Positions 47,001 through 60,500 are shown, counted from the stretch's first letter. The stretch is 64,000 nt of DNA from Amyelois transitella (GCF_032362555.1 NC_083525.1:3457501-3521500), one strand, 5' to 3'. Notes: generated by a model from the letters alone, not told the origin. Program-made: numbers and translations.

Positions 47001-50000
47001 TTTTATGAAGAAGGCTCTATCTTGGATCACAAGACCAAGTGCAAAAGCGGAATACTGTTTCCCAGAGCTGTAATATCTAAACGATCATTTCTATCTTAAC
47101 AGGGTATGGTATCAATATCCAGGGCCGCCCGAGAGAACCAGATCTACGTGGTGGTGAACGTTCAGGAGCGGGTGGACTGCAGCGTCGCGCCCGGGGAACT
47201 CTGCCCCGAGCAGAAGGTGTACCTGTTTAACACCAACGTGGTCTTTGACAGAAGTGGGGCTGTTGTTGATAGGTTTGTTGTTATTAAAATTGACTAAAAT
47301 ACTCTTTGTTTTTGAGTGATATTGAGGGTTGATAACATGAACAGTAGAACGTGGTGTACGATAGGAGTGGGACTGTTGTTGATAGGTTTGTCAAAAATTT
47401 TAACAAATTTTCTATCTGAACTTATGTACATGGGTAAAATAGTTTTACCCATGTAAGTTCATGTAAGTACCGTTTGATCTCATTCAATTCACATTCAACC
47501 GATAATTTTGTAAAGGATAGAAATCAATGCCTTGAAAACATGTCACAAAAAGTATTACCCGTAATACTACATGCCTTTTTCTATTTGTGTCAATATTATT
47601 TCCCTTTCAGGTATCGTAAGATCAATTTATTCGGAGAGATCACCCGTACTCCTTCCCTAGATAACTATCTGGGTTTCTTCGAGACGGACTTCGGCGTGAA
47701 ATTCGGTCACTTCATCTGCTTCGATCTGATGTTCCAGATCCCCGCTATACAAGTCGTTGAGAAGAATCAGATCACTGATGTCATATTCACCACCATGTGG
47801 TTCTCAGAGCTGCCTTATTTGACCGGTAAGTTCATTATACATATAATTATTTTATATGAAGTTTTTCCCGTCGCGGTATCTTTTATCGTTGCGTAAATGA
47901 TTCCTGGATGCAATAAGAATCTAGCTAGAAGCGAGGTTTTTAACTACTGAGTAAATAAATGCCTTATTTTTCTTCATTTTTCCAAATATGTGGAAAGACA
48001 GGTGCATAAACCTAGGCCTAGCCTAGTAAAATAATATTTATAATTGTAGTACATTCATATCTTTTGGTTTCACAACATTGGTTGACGTCGAATAGTTTAG
48101 TGTTGGTTCAAAATCGTCAGTACAGCATGAAACGCATTTCTTTCCAGCCGTCCAAATTCAGGAAGCGTACGCATACAGGATGAACGTCAACTTCTTGGCA
48201 TCTGGAGCTAATAACGTAGGCATTGGCAGCGCAGGTATTTTCATTAATAATGTGTTTTTTTTTATAAATTACATCACACCTACTCCTTACACTTACAAGG
48301 GACATGTCCTTTTAAATTTAGAATAAGAGTTCTCGGCAAACATAATTATTATTCTGTTGTTACTAATCCTTAATATGAGTATACTTTATATATATTTTTT
48401 TTATTTCCTTTTCTGATATACTAATATTTACTTTTATTTTTAGGCTCTGGAATTTACTCCGGGAAGGCAGGAGCATTGGTGAGCACGATGCCAGGTGTGC
48501 CCACTACCAGACTAATGGTCGCCACAGTCCCTAAAGCTCCCGGACAGGTGGGTCATATGATGCATTATTCTTTACCTAACTTATTTTTACGTTGCGGCAA
48601 AATTTTTGTTGGGAGCTCTAGCCCCATTTATAGCTCTCCTTATGATATTTAAATAAGGTGTGTATACTGCTTTCTTTTGCAACTACGATTTTTAAGCGAG
48701 TTTAAGAGGTAACCAAATTTGGAAACTGGTAAGAAATTAACAGGATAACTGACCATAATAAATAAAATACAGATTTGAACTGTGTAACTAAGTAGTATTG
48801 AAAAAGTTTGAAATTTTGGACATTAAAATCAAAAAGCATTGGCTCGTAAATACGTTTGGGACAAGAACAAGCCCAGAACAGAAAACCTATTAAAATATTT
48901 GGAAATAGGTACAATCCTCGCGGTCTAGTTTGAAAAAGCTGACTGTCACGCCGAGGAGGTTAAGTGAATTAACTACTGAATTTTTACGGCATTAAACAAT
49001 AGCATCTTTCCAAATTGAAGGTGACCGGCCCCTACCCAGGGCCCATCTACGACAGTCCTGAAGACCACGACTCCCTCTACCTCATCACCGACCCGTCCGT
49101 CCGCTCGCACATAAGCAGGGAACTCGTTCACGGCTTCCAGGAGTTCACCATCACCGACAAGGATGTCTCCTGCCACTTCACTGTGAGGCTCAACCAGACA
49201 GGAGCAGATGTGGTAAGTACCTACAGGTAGTGTCCATAAAAACTTAATTGATTAACACGAAATTAAATATCAATATATTTTTAAAACATTATTTATTTGT
49301 TTGATAATACCTACTCGCTTTTATGTCAAAGCATGTTCATGGTAACATTTGTATTGGTACCTAACCATCAAAATTGAAAAATACGCATTTAAGTAAATTT
49401 ATATTTCGTAAATGGCTAAAGAAAATACCTATAGATAATCCGGTTTAATTAACTATAAGCAAGTCACTTTTACAGGGAAGTTTCGAAATATGGGAGTTTA
49501 ATTATTATCTGTGTAGTAAGATTAAGTTATGCATGTTTCGAAAGAAATAATTAATTGCATGCGGGAAAATATTGTGTGTGATTCATATATGGGTAAGTAA
49601 GTACTTTCATTAAATTATCTTTTGTAATTGGTGCTATGTGCGCTCTAACAACTAAATGGGTTAATTTATTTATTGTACTAAAAATTAGTTTTAGTGCACT
49701 CATTGTATCTTTAATTTATGTGTATTATTTAAATAGGTAACATGTGTCTTTACCGACTTAAAAATGACGACGATCTTAACTTCGAAATTTATTTTTGATT
49801 ACGTCTTGATCTTCCTAAGATTTTATATTTGTCTCAATAGACAACTAACATAATAATAAGGTGTTTTATTTTTCAGAGTCACAAATATCGTGCAATTGTG
49901 ACTGATGGAATCAACATATACTCGAGGAGAGAGATGGGTATCGCCGCGTGTGTAGTAGTGGCCTGCAAAAACGACACAGTAGATAGCTGCGTGTATAAGT

Positions 50001-50641
50001 AAGTAAATAAGAACTTTAATAGAAATTCTTGAAAAATATGCTATGTAATAGAGATCTACTATAACTATACACTTCTTTTAATCAATTAGTAAACTTTTAA
50101 ATAATAATCTTTGTTAACCATTAATAAGTTAAAGCACATATCCACTTTACAACATAAATATTTCGTAAAATATTGGTCTGTTATTTTAAATCTTGCATAA
50201 AGTTAATTGATGCTTAATGTTAAAGATATTTCTAGGTTTAACGACAACGAAAGGAACGTTGAAGTGCAAGAACTAGAAATTAAAATGGATACATTTGGAT
50301 CCCACTACAACACTTCTCTAGAATGCAATGACATAATATACTACCCATTGTCACTTACCAACAAACTTCATCCGTTGAAACCCGAAAACTTCACATTCGT
50401 AGATGCACCACAAGATGGCGGCGAAATTACAAATGGCCGAGCATCACAAGATGGCGGCAAAAAGAGAAAAGGCGGACGTACTAATCTTACTATGAAGCTA
50501 AATGCACCACAAATTGATTTGGTCTCCTTTGCAATATATGGAAGAATTTATTATAAGGATGTGAATCGTTATAGTCTTGAGGTTACTCAAGAACTGATGA
50601 ATGAATATGATGAGTTAGAAAATAGAATTTACAGATTGTAA
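44029..50641 (+). CDS. Vanin/biotinidase-like amidohydrolase 1, secreted isoform (3' exons a)
   Basis: Nitrilase-superfamily carbon-nitrogen hydrolase. Vertebrate relatives cleave pantetheine or biocytin, but the insect substrate is not known from sequence. Ten exons: 44029-44085, 46029-46145, 46726-46851, 47103-47272, 47611-47825, 48148-48234, 48444-48547, 49021-49212, 49877-49998, 50236-50641; 1596 nt, 531 aa. Signal peptide MARSVLLAVLACLVKITIQ. The catalytic triad is complete: Glu67 in IIVFPEMTL, Lys160 in YRKINLFGE, Cys193 in HFICFDLMF. The C-terminal base domain starts about residue 330. The last exon ends DELENRIYRL with no hydrophobic tail, so the product should be secreted. AATAAA signals follow at 50765 and 50777. 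The second gene at 54596 has the same exon plan. Confidence 0.93.
47348..47391 (+). repeat. Duplicated 3' end of vanin-1 exon 4 inside intron 4
   Basis: About 44 bp closely match the last 38 bases of exon 4 plus its donor: AACGTGG..AGTGGG.CTGTTGTTGATAG|GTTTGT, encoding NVVYDRSGTVVDR versus NVVFDRSGAVVDR. The copy keeps the frame and the GTTTGT donor, and has possible AG acceptors immediately upstream. Confidence 0.8.
47421..47463. repeat. Hairpin in vanin-1 intron 4
   Basis: GAACTTATGTACATGGGTAA and TTACCCATGTAAGTTC pair, with a 4-nt bulge, around a short loop. Confidence 0.65.
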
Positions 50642-51192
50642 ATCTTATGAATCATCAAAAAGCTAGCTACTAAATTTTTGTAAATCTTTTTTATTTTTAT
50701 AAGGCTGAATACCGTGAATATTGTTAATTTATTAAGTACTTTATTTATACTAGTAATAATTAGTAATAAAAATTCGAATAAATTATTTATCTAAGTATCT
50801 AAGTTAGACGTATCCCATCCCAGATTTTGGAATAAAAGAAAAATGGAAATTCGAAGTTTTATTTGAAATTACCTACGAGTACATAGGGATTAACAAAGGG
50901 TTCTTATTAATAGTTAATTCAGAATAATTCAGTTCACTGAATTTCGTAACTACAATATTTTAGAATTAAAAGACGCATTTTGAAGAATCACCGCTTAGAC
51001 AGATGCGAAGGAAGCTTAAAACAGTTAAGAACATATGTATATTACTTACAAACATCCTAATCTCTGCTCGTCAGTACTCATCACCTCAGAAAAGAGATAT
51101 GGTAAATAGGTTTATACCTACTTGTAACATGTAATTAATTAAATAGTAATAACGCTGAAAATGGGTTTCAAATGTTGTCTTATTAATTTCAG

Positions 51193-52022
51193 CAATACAA
51201 GTACCGCGCTGCAGCGTTTTCCGGGGTGCGATCGTTCACCGGCGTGGCTACGGGTGGCAGCAGACTTTGCTCTGTGGTGGCCTGCGCTGGCGACACCATA
51301 GACACGTGCGGGAAAAGGTTTGTACATGTTAAAAATAAAACTTTACCGTATGATAACGGACTTTCGCAATAAGGATGGGTCATTTGCGAAAGACTGTACC
51401 CATGCATGCATATTTAACGTAAGCAGAGAATTAGCCATGCATTGGCTTGTATCACTTGGTAGACCTGTAGTATTGACATAGGGGAGACAATAAGATTCTT
51501 AGATCTCTTCTTTAGCAACAAAAGCATTTCGATCGAGTCGATTTGTGGGCGCTTGTGCTTTTATAAAGTACATATAAAATTTTGTTTTACATTCTCAGAT
51601 ACCCCACTTACGTTGAAGATGCATCAGCCACTTTCGAAGAGCTAACGATCGTCGCCACAGTACCAACACCTATCTTAGACACAACTTTGTCAGCTCAAGA
51701 TTCAGAATTCTTTCCTATATCTCTCAGTGTCGCCATCATGCCTCTGGAAGTTCAAGATACCACGTTCACTGAAGAAATTCAAGGGGAAAACACTATTTTT
51801 ACTTTTACTCTAAATAATCATGATGTGAAGTTGTACGCGTTCTCAATTTGGGGCAGGGTGTTCGGTTGGGACGGAGACGATGAGAGCCCACCAGTGGGGG
51901 AAATAGACTGGGATTTAGATACAGGATCTCCTGACCCTGGTCTGCCAGATTCTTCATCCGTCAATCTTTTATTTAAATTATTGCTGTTGCCAGCTCTGGC
52001 ATTGTTGAGTTTTGTAAATTAG
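51193..52022 (+). CDS. Alternative 3' exon pair (b) of vanin-like gene 1, GPI-type end
   Basis: Exons 51193-51317 and 51599-52022 repeat exons 9 and 10 of the gene with identical phases (0 in, 2 between). Joining exon 8 (ends 49212) to this pair gives 539 codons, 538 aa. The first exon reads QYKYRAAAFSGVRSF.. with the paired cysteines of the family. The second contains the YAFSIWGRVF core strand and ends SSSVNLLFKLLLLPALALLS, then FVN and stop. That is a small-residue site plus hydrophobic tail, the form of a GPI-anchor signal. Vertebrate vanin-1 is GPI anchored. There is no signal-peptide exon or exons 2-8 before it, so either it is spliced to exon 8 or it is the remnant of a lost third gene. 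Confidence 0.72.
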
Positions 52023-52504
52023 GCATAATGTCAGCGTTTATAAAATTGATTGAAAATTGTCTTTTCTGAGTACAGACAAACTTGTAAACATTTTTTGTTT
52101 TATTTTAATTAATTTACAATAATTATGAGCTGCTTGATCTAAATATTGTTTTATATACCTACCATATATATATATATTTGGTTTCCAAACTACAACTTAA
52201 CTATGCAAGCAAAAAATTATAAAGTTTTTTTTATTATAAATATAACATATAATACCTAATACCAAAGACCTCACTTATAATTAGTTTAAGTAGTTAATTA
52301 AGCCTTTAATTAAAGTAGGTATATTTTAAATTAAGTAACTTTACAAAGTATTATTCCAGTTTCTATAAAATATTACTTCTTTAAAAACATCATTATCCCC
52401 TTTATAATAACAGAAGAATATATGTATTTATGTTACCTATTCAAAGTACTCGTACAAACTTGCTTTAATACGTTATTGCTATATTAAATCTATGTGTTTA
52501 ATGT

Positions 52505-52773
52505 GTGTTCTTTTTTCATTGGTGCCGTGTGATTCCCGGCACCAATGAAAAAAGAATAGGACCACTCCATCGTTTTCCCATGGATGTCGTAAAAGGCGAC
52601 TAAGGGATAGGCTCACAAGCTTGGGATTCTTCTTTTAGGCGATGGACTAGCAACCTGTCACTATTTTAATCTCAATTCTATCATTAAGCCAAAAAGCTGA
52701 ACTAGGCCTATCAGTCTTTTCAAGACTGTTGGCTCTGTCTAGCCCGCAAGGGATGTGGACGTGACTATATGTA
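52505..52773 (+). mobile_element. SINE-like retroposon A, full-length copy with 5' hairpin
   Basis: Flanked by a 10-bp duplication TGTTTAATGT (52495-52504 and 52774-52783). This copy shows the complete head: TTCTTTTTTCATTGGTGCCG (52508-52527) and its perfect reverse complement (52537-52556) form a 20-bp stem with a 9-nt loop. Other copies are cut inside this stem. It ends with a TATATGTA tail. Confidence 0.85.
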
Positions 52774-54418
52774 TGTTTAATGTTGTTGTTGTTTTTGACA
52801 TTAATATTACTGGTCAATTTAAAAACCCCTAAAAATAAATCTTTTTAATTTAACAATAAATTAATTATTGCGTAGCTATATATTTACTGTATTTGTTTAA
52901 ACGTAAGTTAAAATATGATTTTAATGTTATAGTTTACTTAAGTTTAAAATATTTTAAAGGAATAAAATTGCTATTTCAGGCTGTGAAAATATAGGAATAG
53001 GTTCTATCGTTAGTTATAAAATGTATGGTCTTTTTATTTTGTTTTGATGGTTTTATATTAATTCTTCTAGTCTTAACAGGTAAATAAGTTCCACATTAAA
53101 TTATGATTATGTACTTATATTGTTTAATGTTTAAGATTAGTATTTAATAAGATATTCAGTTCCCTTTAGATTTATTAGATTAGTAATAATAAGTTAACGA
53201 AGCTAGTTGTGATGATTATGGTATAAAATGGGTGTGGGAAAATTTATAAAGTTAATTATTTTTTTTAATAATTTTACAATATGTACCTAGTTATATTTGG
53301 TGATGGTATGACAAAACGCTGAAAAAAAATGAACACTATGCTATAAGTACACAGGGTAAGCTAAAAGTTACTTTAATGGACATTCAGTTAAAATATAATA
53401 ATCCAGGTATTATAATAAGTATGTATTCTATTTATTAATTTTTAAGTTTATTTTATTTTTAATTATAAATAGTCACTTCTAACTTTATAGCGAACGAAGT
53501 GTCAGCAATGCACAATAACTCTTTCATTTACAATTTATTTTTTCATATCTTTAGTTTCGAATTTTTCTTTTACTTAATCTGTATTTTATTTTAGTTTGGT
53601 ATCTGTTATAGTCTAACATCTTACTTTTCTTGTATATTTTTAATATTGTTGTAATCTGTTCTTGTGTGAATAAATAATAAATAAATAAAGCAGATGATTT
53701 AGTTATCTATCATTTAAACAATAAGAATTCGCTTATGATTCCGATTCCTGTGATCCAAGAATAACAAGTGTCAATGTGAAATTTTATTAGGTTGCAATAC
53801 ATTGACTTTTTTCCTCACGAAAATTATCGACGTGTTTACGGAAGCCAGCGAGGCGTGACCCTTACTGCGGTGTAATACATTTTATGCAGTAATCAATACT
53901 CATGCATGTTGTAGGCAAACTATGAAAGCGTCAACAAATTTAAAAATGAGCGAAACGAAAATAATTAAATAATAACAATTAAAAGGTGACGAATTGCGAA
54001 AATGCTACCTAATCAATGCCCGTACCGTAGTCAATTCAAAACAACAATGAAATTGTTTCAAATGTAAGGAGTGTAATTACTTCATCTTACATATCCTGCA
54101 ATTTGTAGGTAGGTACCTACTTGCATGCTTGCCTTGTTACATTTTTACGAGTGAGCATGTATTTAAAACTATTATTTTAATATTTTAAATAGATAGGTTA
54201 GTACGCTTATAAATGAGAGAGGTTTGCTTGGTTGTTAATGGATTGATAAATGTATCAAAAAGCTGTTAAAATTGGCATATACATATATGTTTGCCAATCT
54301 CTTATGTGGTAGACAGAGCAAAGCGCCCCGAAAGATTCTCAGGCCAAGGTATATTTTTCTGATAAACCGACAAGGCAATACCTACAGAGAAATGTCAATA
54401 CGTCGATGAATTATTATT

Positions 54419-54460
54419 CAATAAACTTTAGGCTCTCTTGGTGAGAGCCTAAAGTTTATT
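54419..54460. repeat. Perfect hairpin upstream of vanin-like gene 2
   Basis: Arms AATAAACTTTAGGCTCTC and GAGAGCCTAAAGTTTATT pair over 18 bp with a 5-nt loop. It ends about 135 bp before the gene 2 start codon, so it falls in the promoter or 5' UTR. Confidence 0.8.
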
Positions 54461-54595
54461 ATTATATTTACCGATTTAGCATTCTGCCGCGACGCAGCCG
54501 AGCCCCAGACAAACAAACAAGGCCAGAACTAAAAGTGTGTTTGAATGAGACGCCCGTATCTATCTTAATGTGATCATTTATTTGTTAGTGATATT

Positions 54596-57500
54596 ATGAG
54601 GGGTCTAGTGATTTTGTGTCTTTTACTTGTAATTCCGATTTCATACCAGGTAAATGTACCATTTTATTAATTTTAATATTTATTAGAGTACCGGTAATTG
54701 TAACAAAAGGAGACTGCCTTAAATTCCAAATTATGACCTAGGTATTATTTGTTTGTATTTATCCCGAAATTCTAACTGGAGCGAGGTCTTAAGTAACTAG
54801 GTAGATTATGTTAAATTGTATTTCAGTTTGTCGAAAGAATTTTTTTTGGCATAATCTTGATTTATCATTCTTTTGTTTTGTTCCAAACTTTCCGTCGGTA
54901 AATAAGGTAGGTAACTTTACTACTTGTTTGTTATCAGATCTCAGTAATTTATAAATACCTACGGTTTATGCATACACGATACCTAAATAAATACTACTTA
55001 ATATATTGCACATTGTATCCAATTATAGTAGGTAAGCAGTTTCGGAAAACAAAGAATAAACAATATCGTTTCAAAGTTCACCGCGACGACTAGTTTGTTG
55101 CATGATAAACTTAGTTTCGCATAATTTATGCGGCTATTAAACTTTGTTACACGATTTACGAATTAATCCTGCAATAATTTGCCTGTCTCACCTAAGCTTT
55201 GGTTATGGTTTATTAATTAGCTTATTATTATTTATTGTGTTTTTTTTTTATTCTTAATAAGCACTTTAAACCTAGTACAAAATCCTCCATAAATGCTAAA
55301 TTCTCCATTGCGGGAAAAACGATGGTCATTCCATGTCTTCTCATCCATGAGGAAAATAATCACTACAAGGAAAAGTTTTAGGTAGTCGACCTGCAAATTT
55401 GTAAATTTGCACCCGTAACAATTGCATAGATATGACCAATTTAATTCGAAAAATGACGTTACTTCGTTGTTCAATTTTCTCAAATTGCAATTCAAGTGGA
55501 ATCACTGTGTTTTAAACGTAGGTATAGGGAAAATCATTGAGAATATTCATCGTTTTGCTTGGATAAAGGGAAGCCCCGAGCGTGAATGCGCGTGATAGCG
55601 ATGTGACTGTCATACAATATGCATGCATGTAGGTACACAAGTTATTGACCTCATATATAATTAAGACTGTTTTTTGTATTGTAGTACTCTTATCCTTCTA
55701 TTTTTCTCTTATTTATATCTGAGATATGCATTTCATTATTTATAAAAATAAAGGCGGCTAATATTATAAGATAGTTAATTGCCTTACAATGCACAATATG
55801 ACGAGAAATCTTGAAACGGGCGTAAATTTGGTTCCTGAATAAGTCAAGATGAAAAACGACAATTTCGATGGCTGGTATTTCAACCTCAATTCTTTTTGAA
55901 ACTGTTGGCTACGTCTATCTCGTAAGGGATGAACAGATGGCTTCAAATTATAGGTAAGAACATTGAATATGTAAATAAAATACATATCATATGCAGGGTA
56001 GACGTATAGCCACAGCCAATAGTCTCAAAATAAAAAATATTCTTTTTCAGAAATCGACTCCAGAGAGTGACAGCTATGTGGCGGCCGTGGTGGAGTTCAA
56101 GCTGACCAGAAACTCCTCGCAGGCGCTGAAGGAATATGTCCATTACATACGAAAGGCAGCTGAAAAGGTGATATTTTCATTGAATAATTATGGATCTGGC
56201 AAATATGCCCATGTATATTTAAAAAAAAATAAAAGCTACCATAGCTTCTGCTTTTTGGATTGGGATGGATTAAATAAAAACGTATTCTAATTTCTTAGTT
56301 GTTCACCAAAAGAAATACAGTATTCACACGGCGGCGGCGCAAACATCTTTGTTACTTGGCATTCCAAGAAAATAAACATTGTAAGAATGTCTACGAACGC
56401 CATTTAATTTTTGTATTTGCTTACAAAAAATATGTTTATATTTCTAGGATGCGGACGTGGTGGTGTTCCCTGAGATGACCCTGGTGAGGAAGTCTGAGTT
56501 CGTCAGGGTCCCCATACACGGCCTGTTGCGGGAACACCCGGTACCAGCTCTGAGTCCAAACTTGTACGACGAGGTACGTAGAAACTGTAGAATGGGACGA
56601 ATTAGTAGAAAGTATAATTTAAACCGACTAATATTGGATCAAATTTGATATCATAAGGTACCAAAGATCTTGTAAAATTATATTAACTAGCTTCCGCCCG
56701 CGGCTCCGTTGCGTGAAAAGTATCCTGTGTCGTTCTCCGTACTCCAACAATATATGTTTTCAAATTTTCATGGAAATCGGTTAAGTAGTTTTGATATGAA
56801 ATACCAACAATCAAACATTCTTTCACATTTATCATATTAGTATAGATGGATTAAAACATATAAATATCATTAAATATGTTTTCAGCCATTAGTCGCTATT
56901 TCAAAAGCGGCTCGAGACAACCAGATTTACGTGGTGATAAACGTGCAGGAACAGATGGACTGCTCGGTCTACTGTCCAGGGGAGTACTGTCCCGAGAAGA
57001 AGACCTACCACTTCAACACGAACGTGGTGTTTGATAGAACTGGGGCGGTTCTTGACAGGTATTGTAAGGTCCTACTCTAATGTTCTTCAACGTTTTGAAG
57101 TGTTGTGTCTGCTAAATTGGCAATTCCGCAGAAACTTAGTTTCGTTAGAACGTTAGTTTCACTAAGTTTGAAATTATTTATTAAAAGTATATGTTTATAT
57201 TAAAAAGAATCAATATTATGAAACTTCTTTTTTTCTTAATTTACTTATTTACTTACCTGGGGCTCCACTTTCATTGGAACTCATGAAGCGTTAGTCCATC
57301 ACTCTTATAATTCATCAAAATTTATTTAGAAATTTTTGAGATTGCTCACTTACAAACAAAAGAGAACAAAACTTTCTTAAAAATTCTAATAAGAAAGATG
57401 TTGAAAATTTACGGATATGTACGACATTACATTTATCTATCATATTGACGCAGACAGATTTTCTATAAGTACATATCTACCTATATTTCATTTTCAGATA

Positions 57501-60500
57501 CCGCAAGATCAATTTATTCGGCGAGGCTACACGCTATCCCGCCCTGGAGCCAGACTTCGGCTTGTTCCACACAGACTTCGGCGTGACCTTCGGCCACTTC
57601 ATCTGCTTCGACCTCATGTTCCAGGTGCCGGCCATCCAGCTCGTCCAGAAGTATAACCTGACCGACGTCATCTTCCCGACTATGTGGTTTTCAGAGATGC
57701 CGTTTTTGACTGGTGAGTATTGTATCAGCCACCTTCTAGTATAAGTAGGTTAGTAATATAGAACTAAAGGGACACTATATAAATAGTCAAATAAAGGTGT
57801 TACAGCTGTAAAAGATCAAACAGCAAACAAAGCAGCGCACTCCTACCATGATTTGGCTATAACTTCCGGCTATAGCCAAATCATGGACGAATATGTTGGC
57901 AAAATTATCTATTTTTCGGTACTAAGTGAGGTTATATCAAGTTTGAGGCCGGGTACTCCAGGTTGCTATCATAAATCTATGGTCATCATCTATCATAAAT
58001 AATGCCAATGGTTAGGTTAGAGTTTTTCTTGTGACAAATTCACGAGAGAGCGACTCTTCTTTTTAACCTCTGTGCTGGAGAAGTAAATGAAGTATCCATG
58101 GATTTCGATTGGCGTTAAAATCTGTATGTTAAAGCCTGGAATGCAAACTTTTACAATATAAATATGGAGAATACGAAAGTATGATTTATTTTTCAGCTGT
58201 TCAGATCCAGGAAGCTTACGCGTACATCATGAACGTGAACTTCATAGCCGCTAATGCTAATAATGTACTCGTCGGTACCGCTGGTAAGTCGTTTAAAGTC
58301 TTTAATTAAAATTTTCGAATCTGCTTGTGATAGGATTATATTATTGCTAAGACTATGAAATTTGCATAGTTGCCTCGGTTTTTCGGAATTCGGTTCACAA
58401 TTAGCCTAGTAATTTGTTTAATAAATATATAAACCATTCAGACAAATTAAGAACTTTATTGCTTTTTGCAGACAGTAAAAAAATTGTTACCTTCAATCAT
58501 ATTTAAAATTTGAATATTTAGCAATTATCTAGATAAATCAGTGCCCTTAAACATACATACATAAAATAACGCCTTTTTCTTGAAGGGGTGGGCAGAGATA
58601 ACATGTTTCCACTTGTCACGATTTCTGCATACTTCTTTCGCTTCATCGTCATGCAAGTTCGGCGGTTCCGGTTACTCTTGACCATAAACTTTAACTAAAT
58701 TTTTATTTCCTAAAAAATAAGCACTTATTTCAGGTTCTGGCATCTACTCAGGAAGAGCTGGTGCTTTGGTCAGCATCATGCCCGGCGTCCCAGCCACGAG
58801 GCTCTTGGTCGAAAGGGTCCCTAAAATTCCAGGAAGGGTAAGTACAAAATCAGCAAATGGTGTCAGCGGAATCACCATTTACGAGTATTTTTTAGTTATT
58901 ATAAACACCTATCTTTTAAAAATATCAAACCTATCGTATATAAATATATAGTATTAGGTTATTCGTGGGAAATACATTATAATGACTGATTTATAAGATA
59001 ACTAGCTGTGCTCGCGACTTCGTCCGCGTGGAATAGTTATTTACGGCATCATTGAAACCCTCAAGGATGAATAATGTTCCCCGTTTTTTTCACACTTTTC
59101 ATTATTTATTTGCTTATTATAGTTGCAGCGTGATGGTTTATAGCCTAAAGCCTTCCTCGATAAATGGTCTATTCAACGCAAAAAGAATTTTTCAATTCGA
59201 ACCAGTAGTTCCTGAGATTAGCGCGTTCAAACAAACAAACAAACTCTTCAGTTTTATAATATTAGTATAGATTAATTACAAGTGGTGTTATATATTTCAG
59301 CTTTCAGGAACATACCCAGGGCCGCTTTTTGACAAGCCCTCCGACACTGACGATCTTTTACTCAATAAAGATATATCCTTGGCAAGCCGGGTCTCCAAGG
59401 AGCTGGTCCCAGGATTTCAGGAGTTCACACTAACGGAGAAGGACGTCAGCTGCAAATTCACTGTCAGGATTAAGCAGACTAGCCAGGTAAATCTTTTATT
59501 ATTTACAAATTCATAAAAAAGTTTCATAAATCATCGGGGTCTAGGCGTAAGGCGTCCAATAAGCGAAAGACTAAAAATCCATAGTTAGAGGAGAGACGTA
59601 GGTAGTCTCTGCCTCCGGGAAAGAAAGAATGAATTTATGCGTATTTCGTAAATCTTACCACAAAAGGTAAAAATACGCTAAATAGAATAGATGTGCCTAT
59701 CCCATTTTTAATTATATTAAAATTATTTATTTAATGATAATGACGTAGAAGAAACGAAAATTTTAAAGATCATTAATATATTTGTGCCGTGCTGTTTTCG
59801 GTACTTATGAATAGAACCACTACATATCTTTTCCATAGATGACGTAAAAGGCGACTAAGAGATAGGCTTTTGAACTTAGTATTTCTCTTGTAGGCATTTA
59901 AATCTCAATTCCATCATAAAACCATACAGGTGAATTTGGCCTTTCATTAATTTCAAGACTGTTGGCCCTGTCTACCCTGAAAGGGATATAAACATGTCAT
60001 ATGAATGATTATAAAAGTGCCGTGTGGTTCCCGGCACCAATACAAAAAAGAATAGGACCACTCCATTTCTTTCCCATGGATGTCGTAAAAGGCGACTAAG
60101 GGATAGGCTTACATACTTGTGATTCTTTTTTTAGGCGATGGGCTAGCAACCTGTCACTATTTGAATCTCAATTCCATCATTAAGCCGAGCAGCTAAATGT
60201 GGCCATTCAGTCTTTTCGGGACTATTGGCTCTGTCTACCCCGTAAGGGACTTGACTATATGTATGTATGAATGATTATATATGTTGCAGGCCCACAAATA
60301 CCGTGCCTTCATTCAAGACTCCAGCAACACGTACGCGAAGCGGCAGGTGGGAGTGGCCTCGTGTTCAGTGGTGGCTTGCAGATACGAGGACGTGGTCAGC
60401 TGTCCGTACCGGTGCGTGCCAATTAATCAATCGATAAATAAACATACATATTGGTCACGCGTCTATATCCCTTACGGGGTAGACAGAGCCAACAGTCTTG

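Larger units (their letters stand above)
52023..54595. other. Intergenic region between the vanin-like genes
   Basis: 2.6 kb, very AT-rich, with one full-length retroposon A copy at 52505-52773. A (AATA)n-like cluster lies near 53668-53690 and a hairpin at 54419. A TAGACAGAGC scrap of family A lies at 54310. No ORF is supported. Confidence 0.45.

Noticed and set aside
51193-52022. Independent third vanin gene
   Set aside because: No signal-peptide exon or catalytic exons lie in the 552 bp before it, so it was not called a separate gene; it is kept as an alternative 3' end with the remnant explanation noted.
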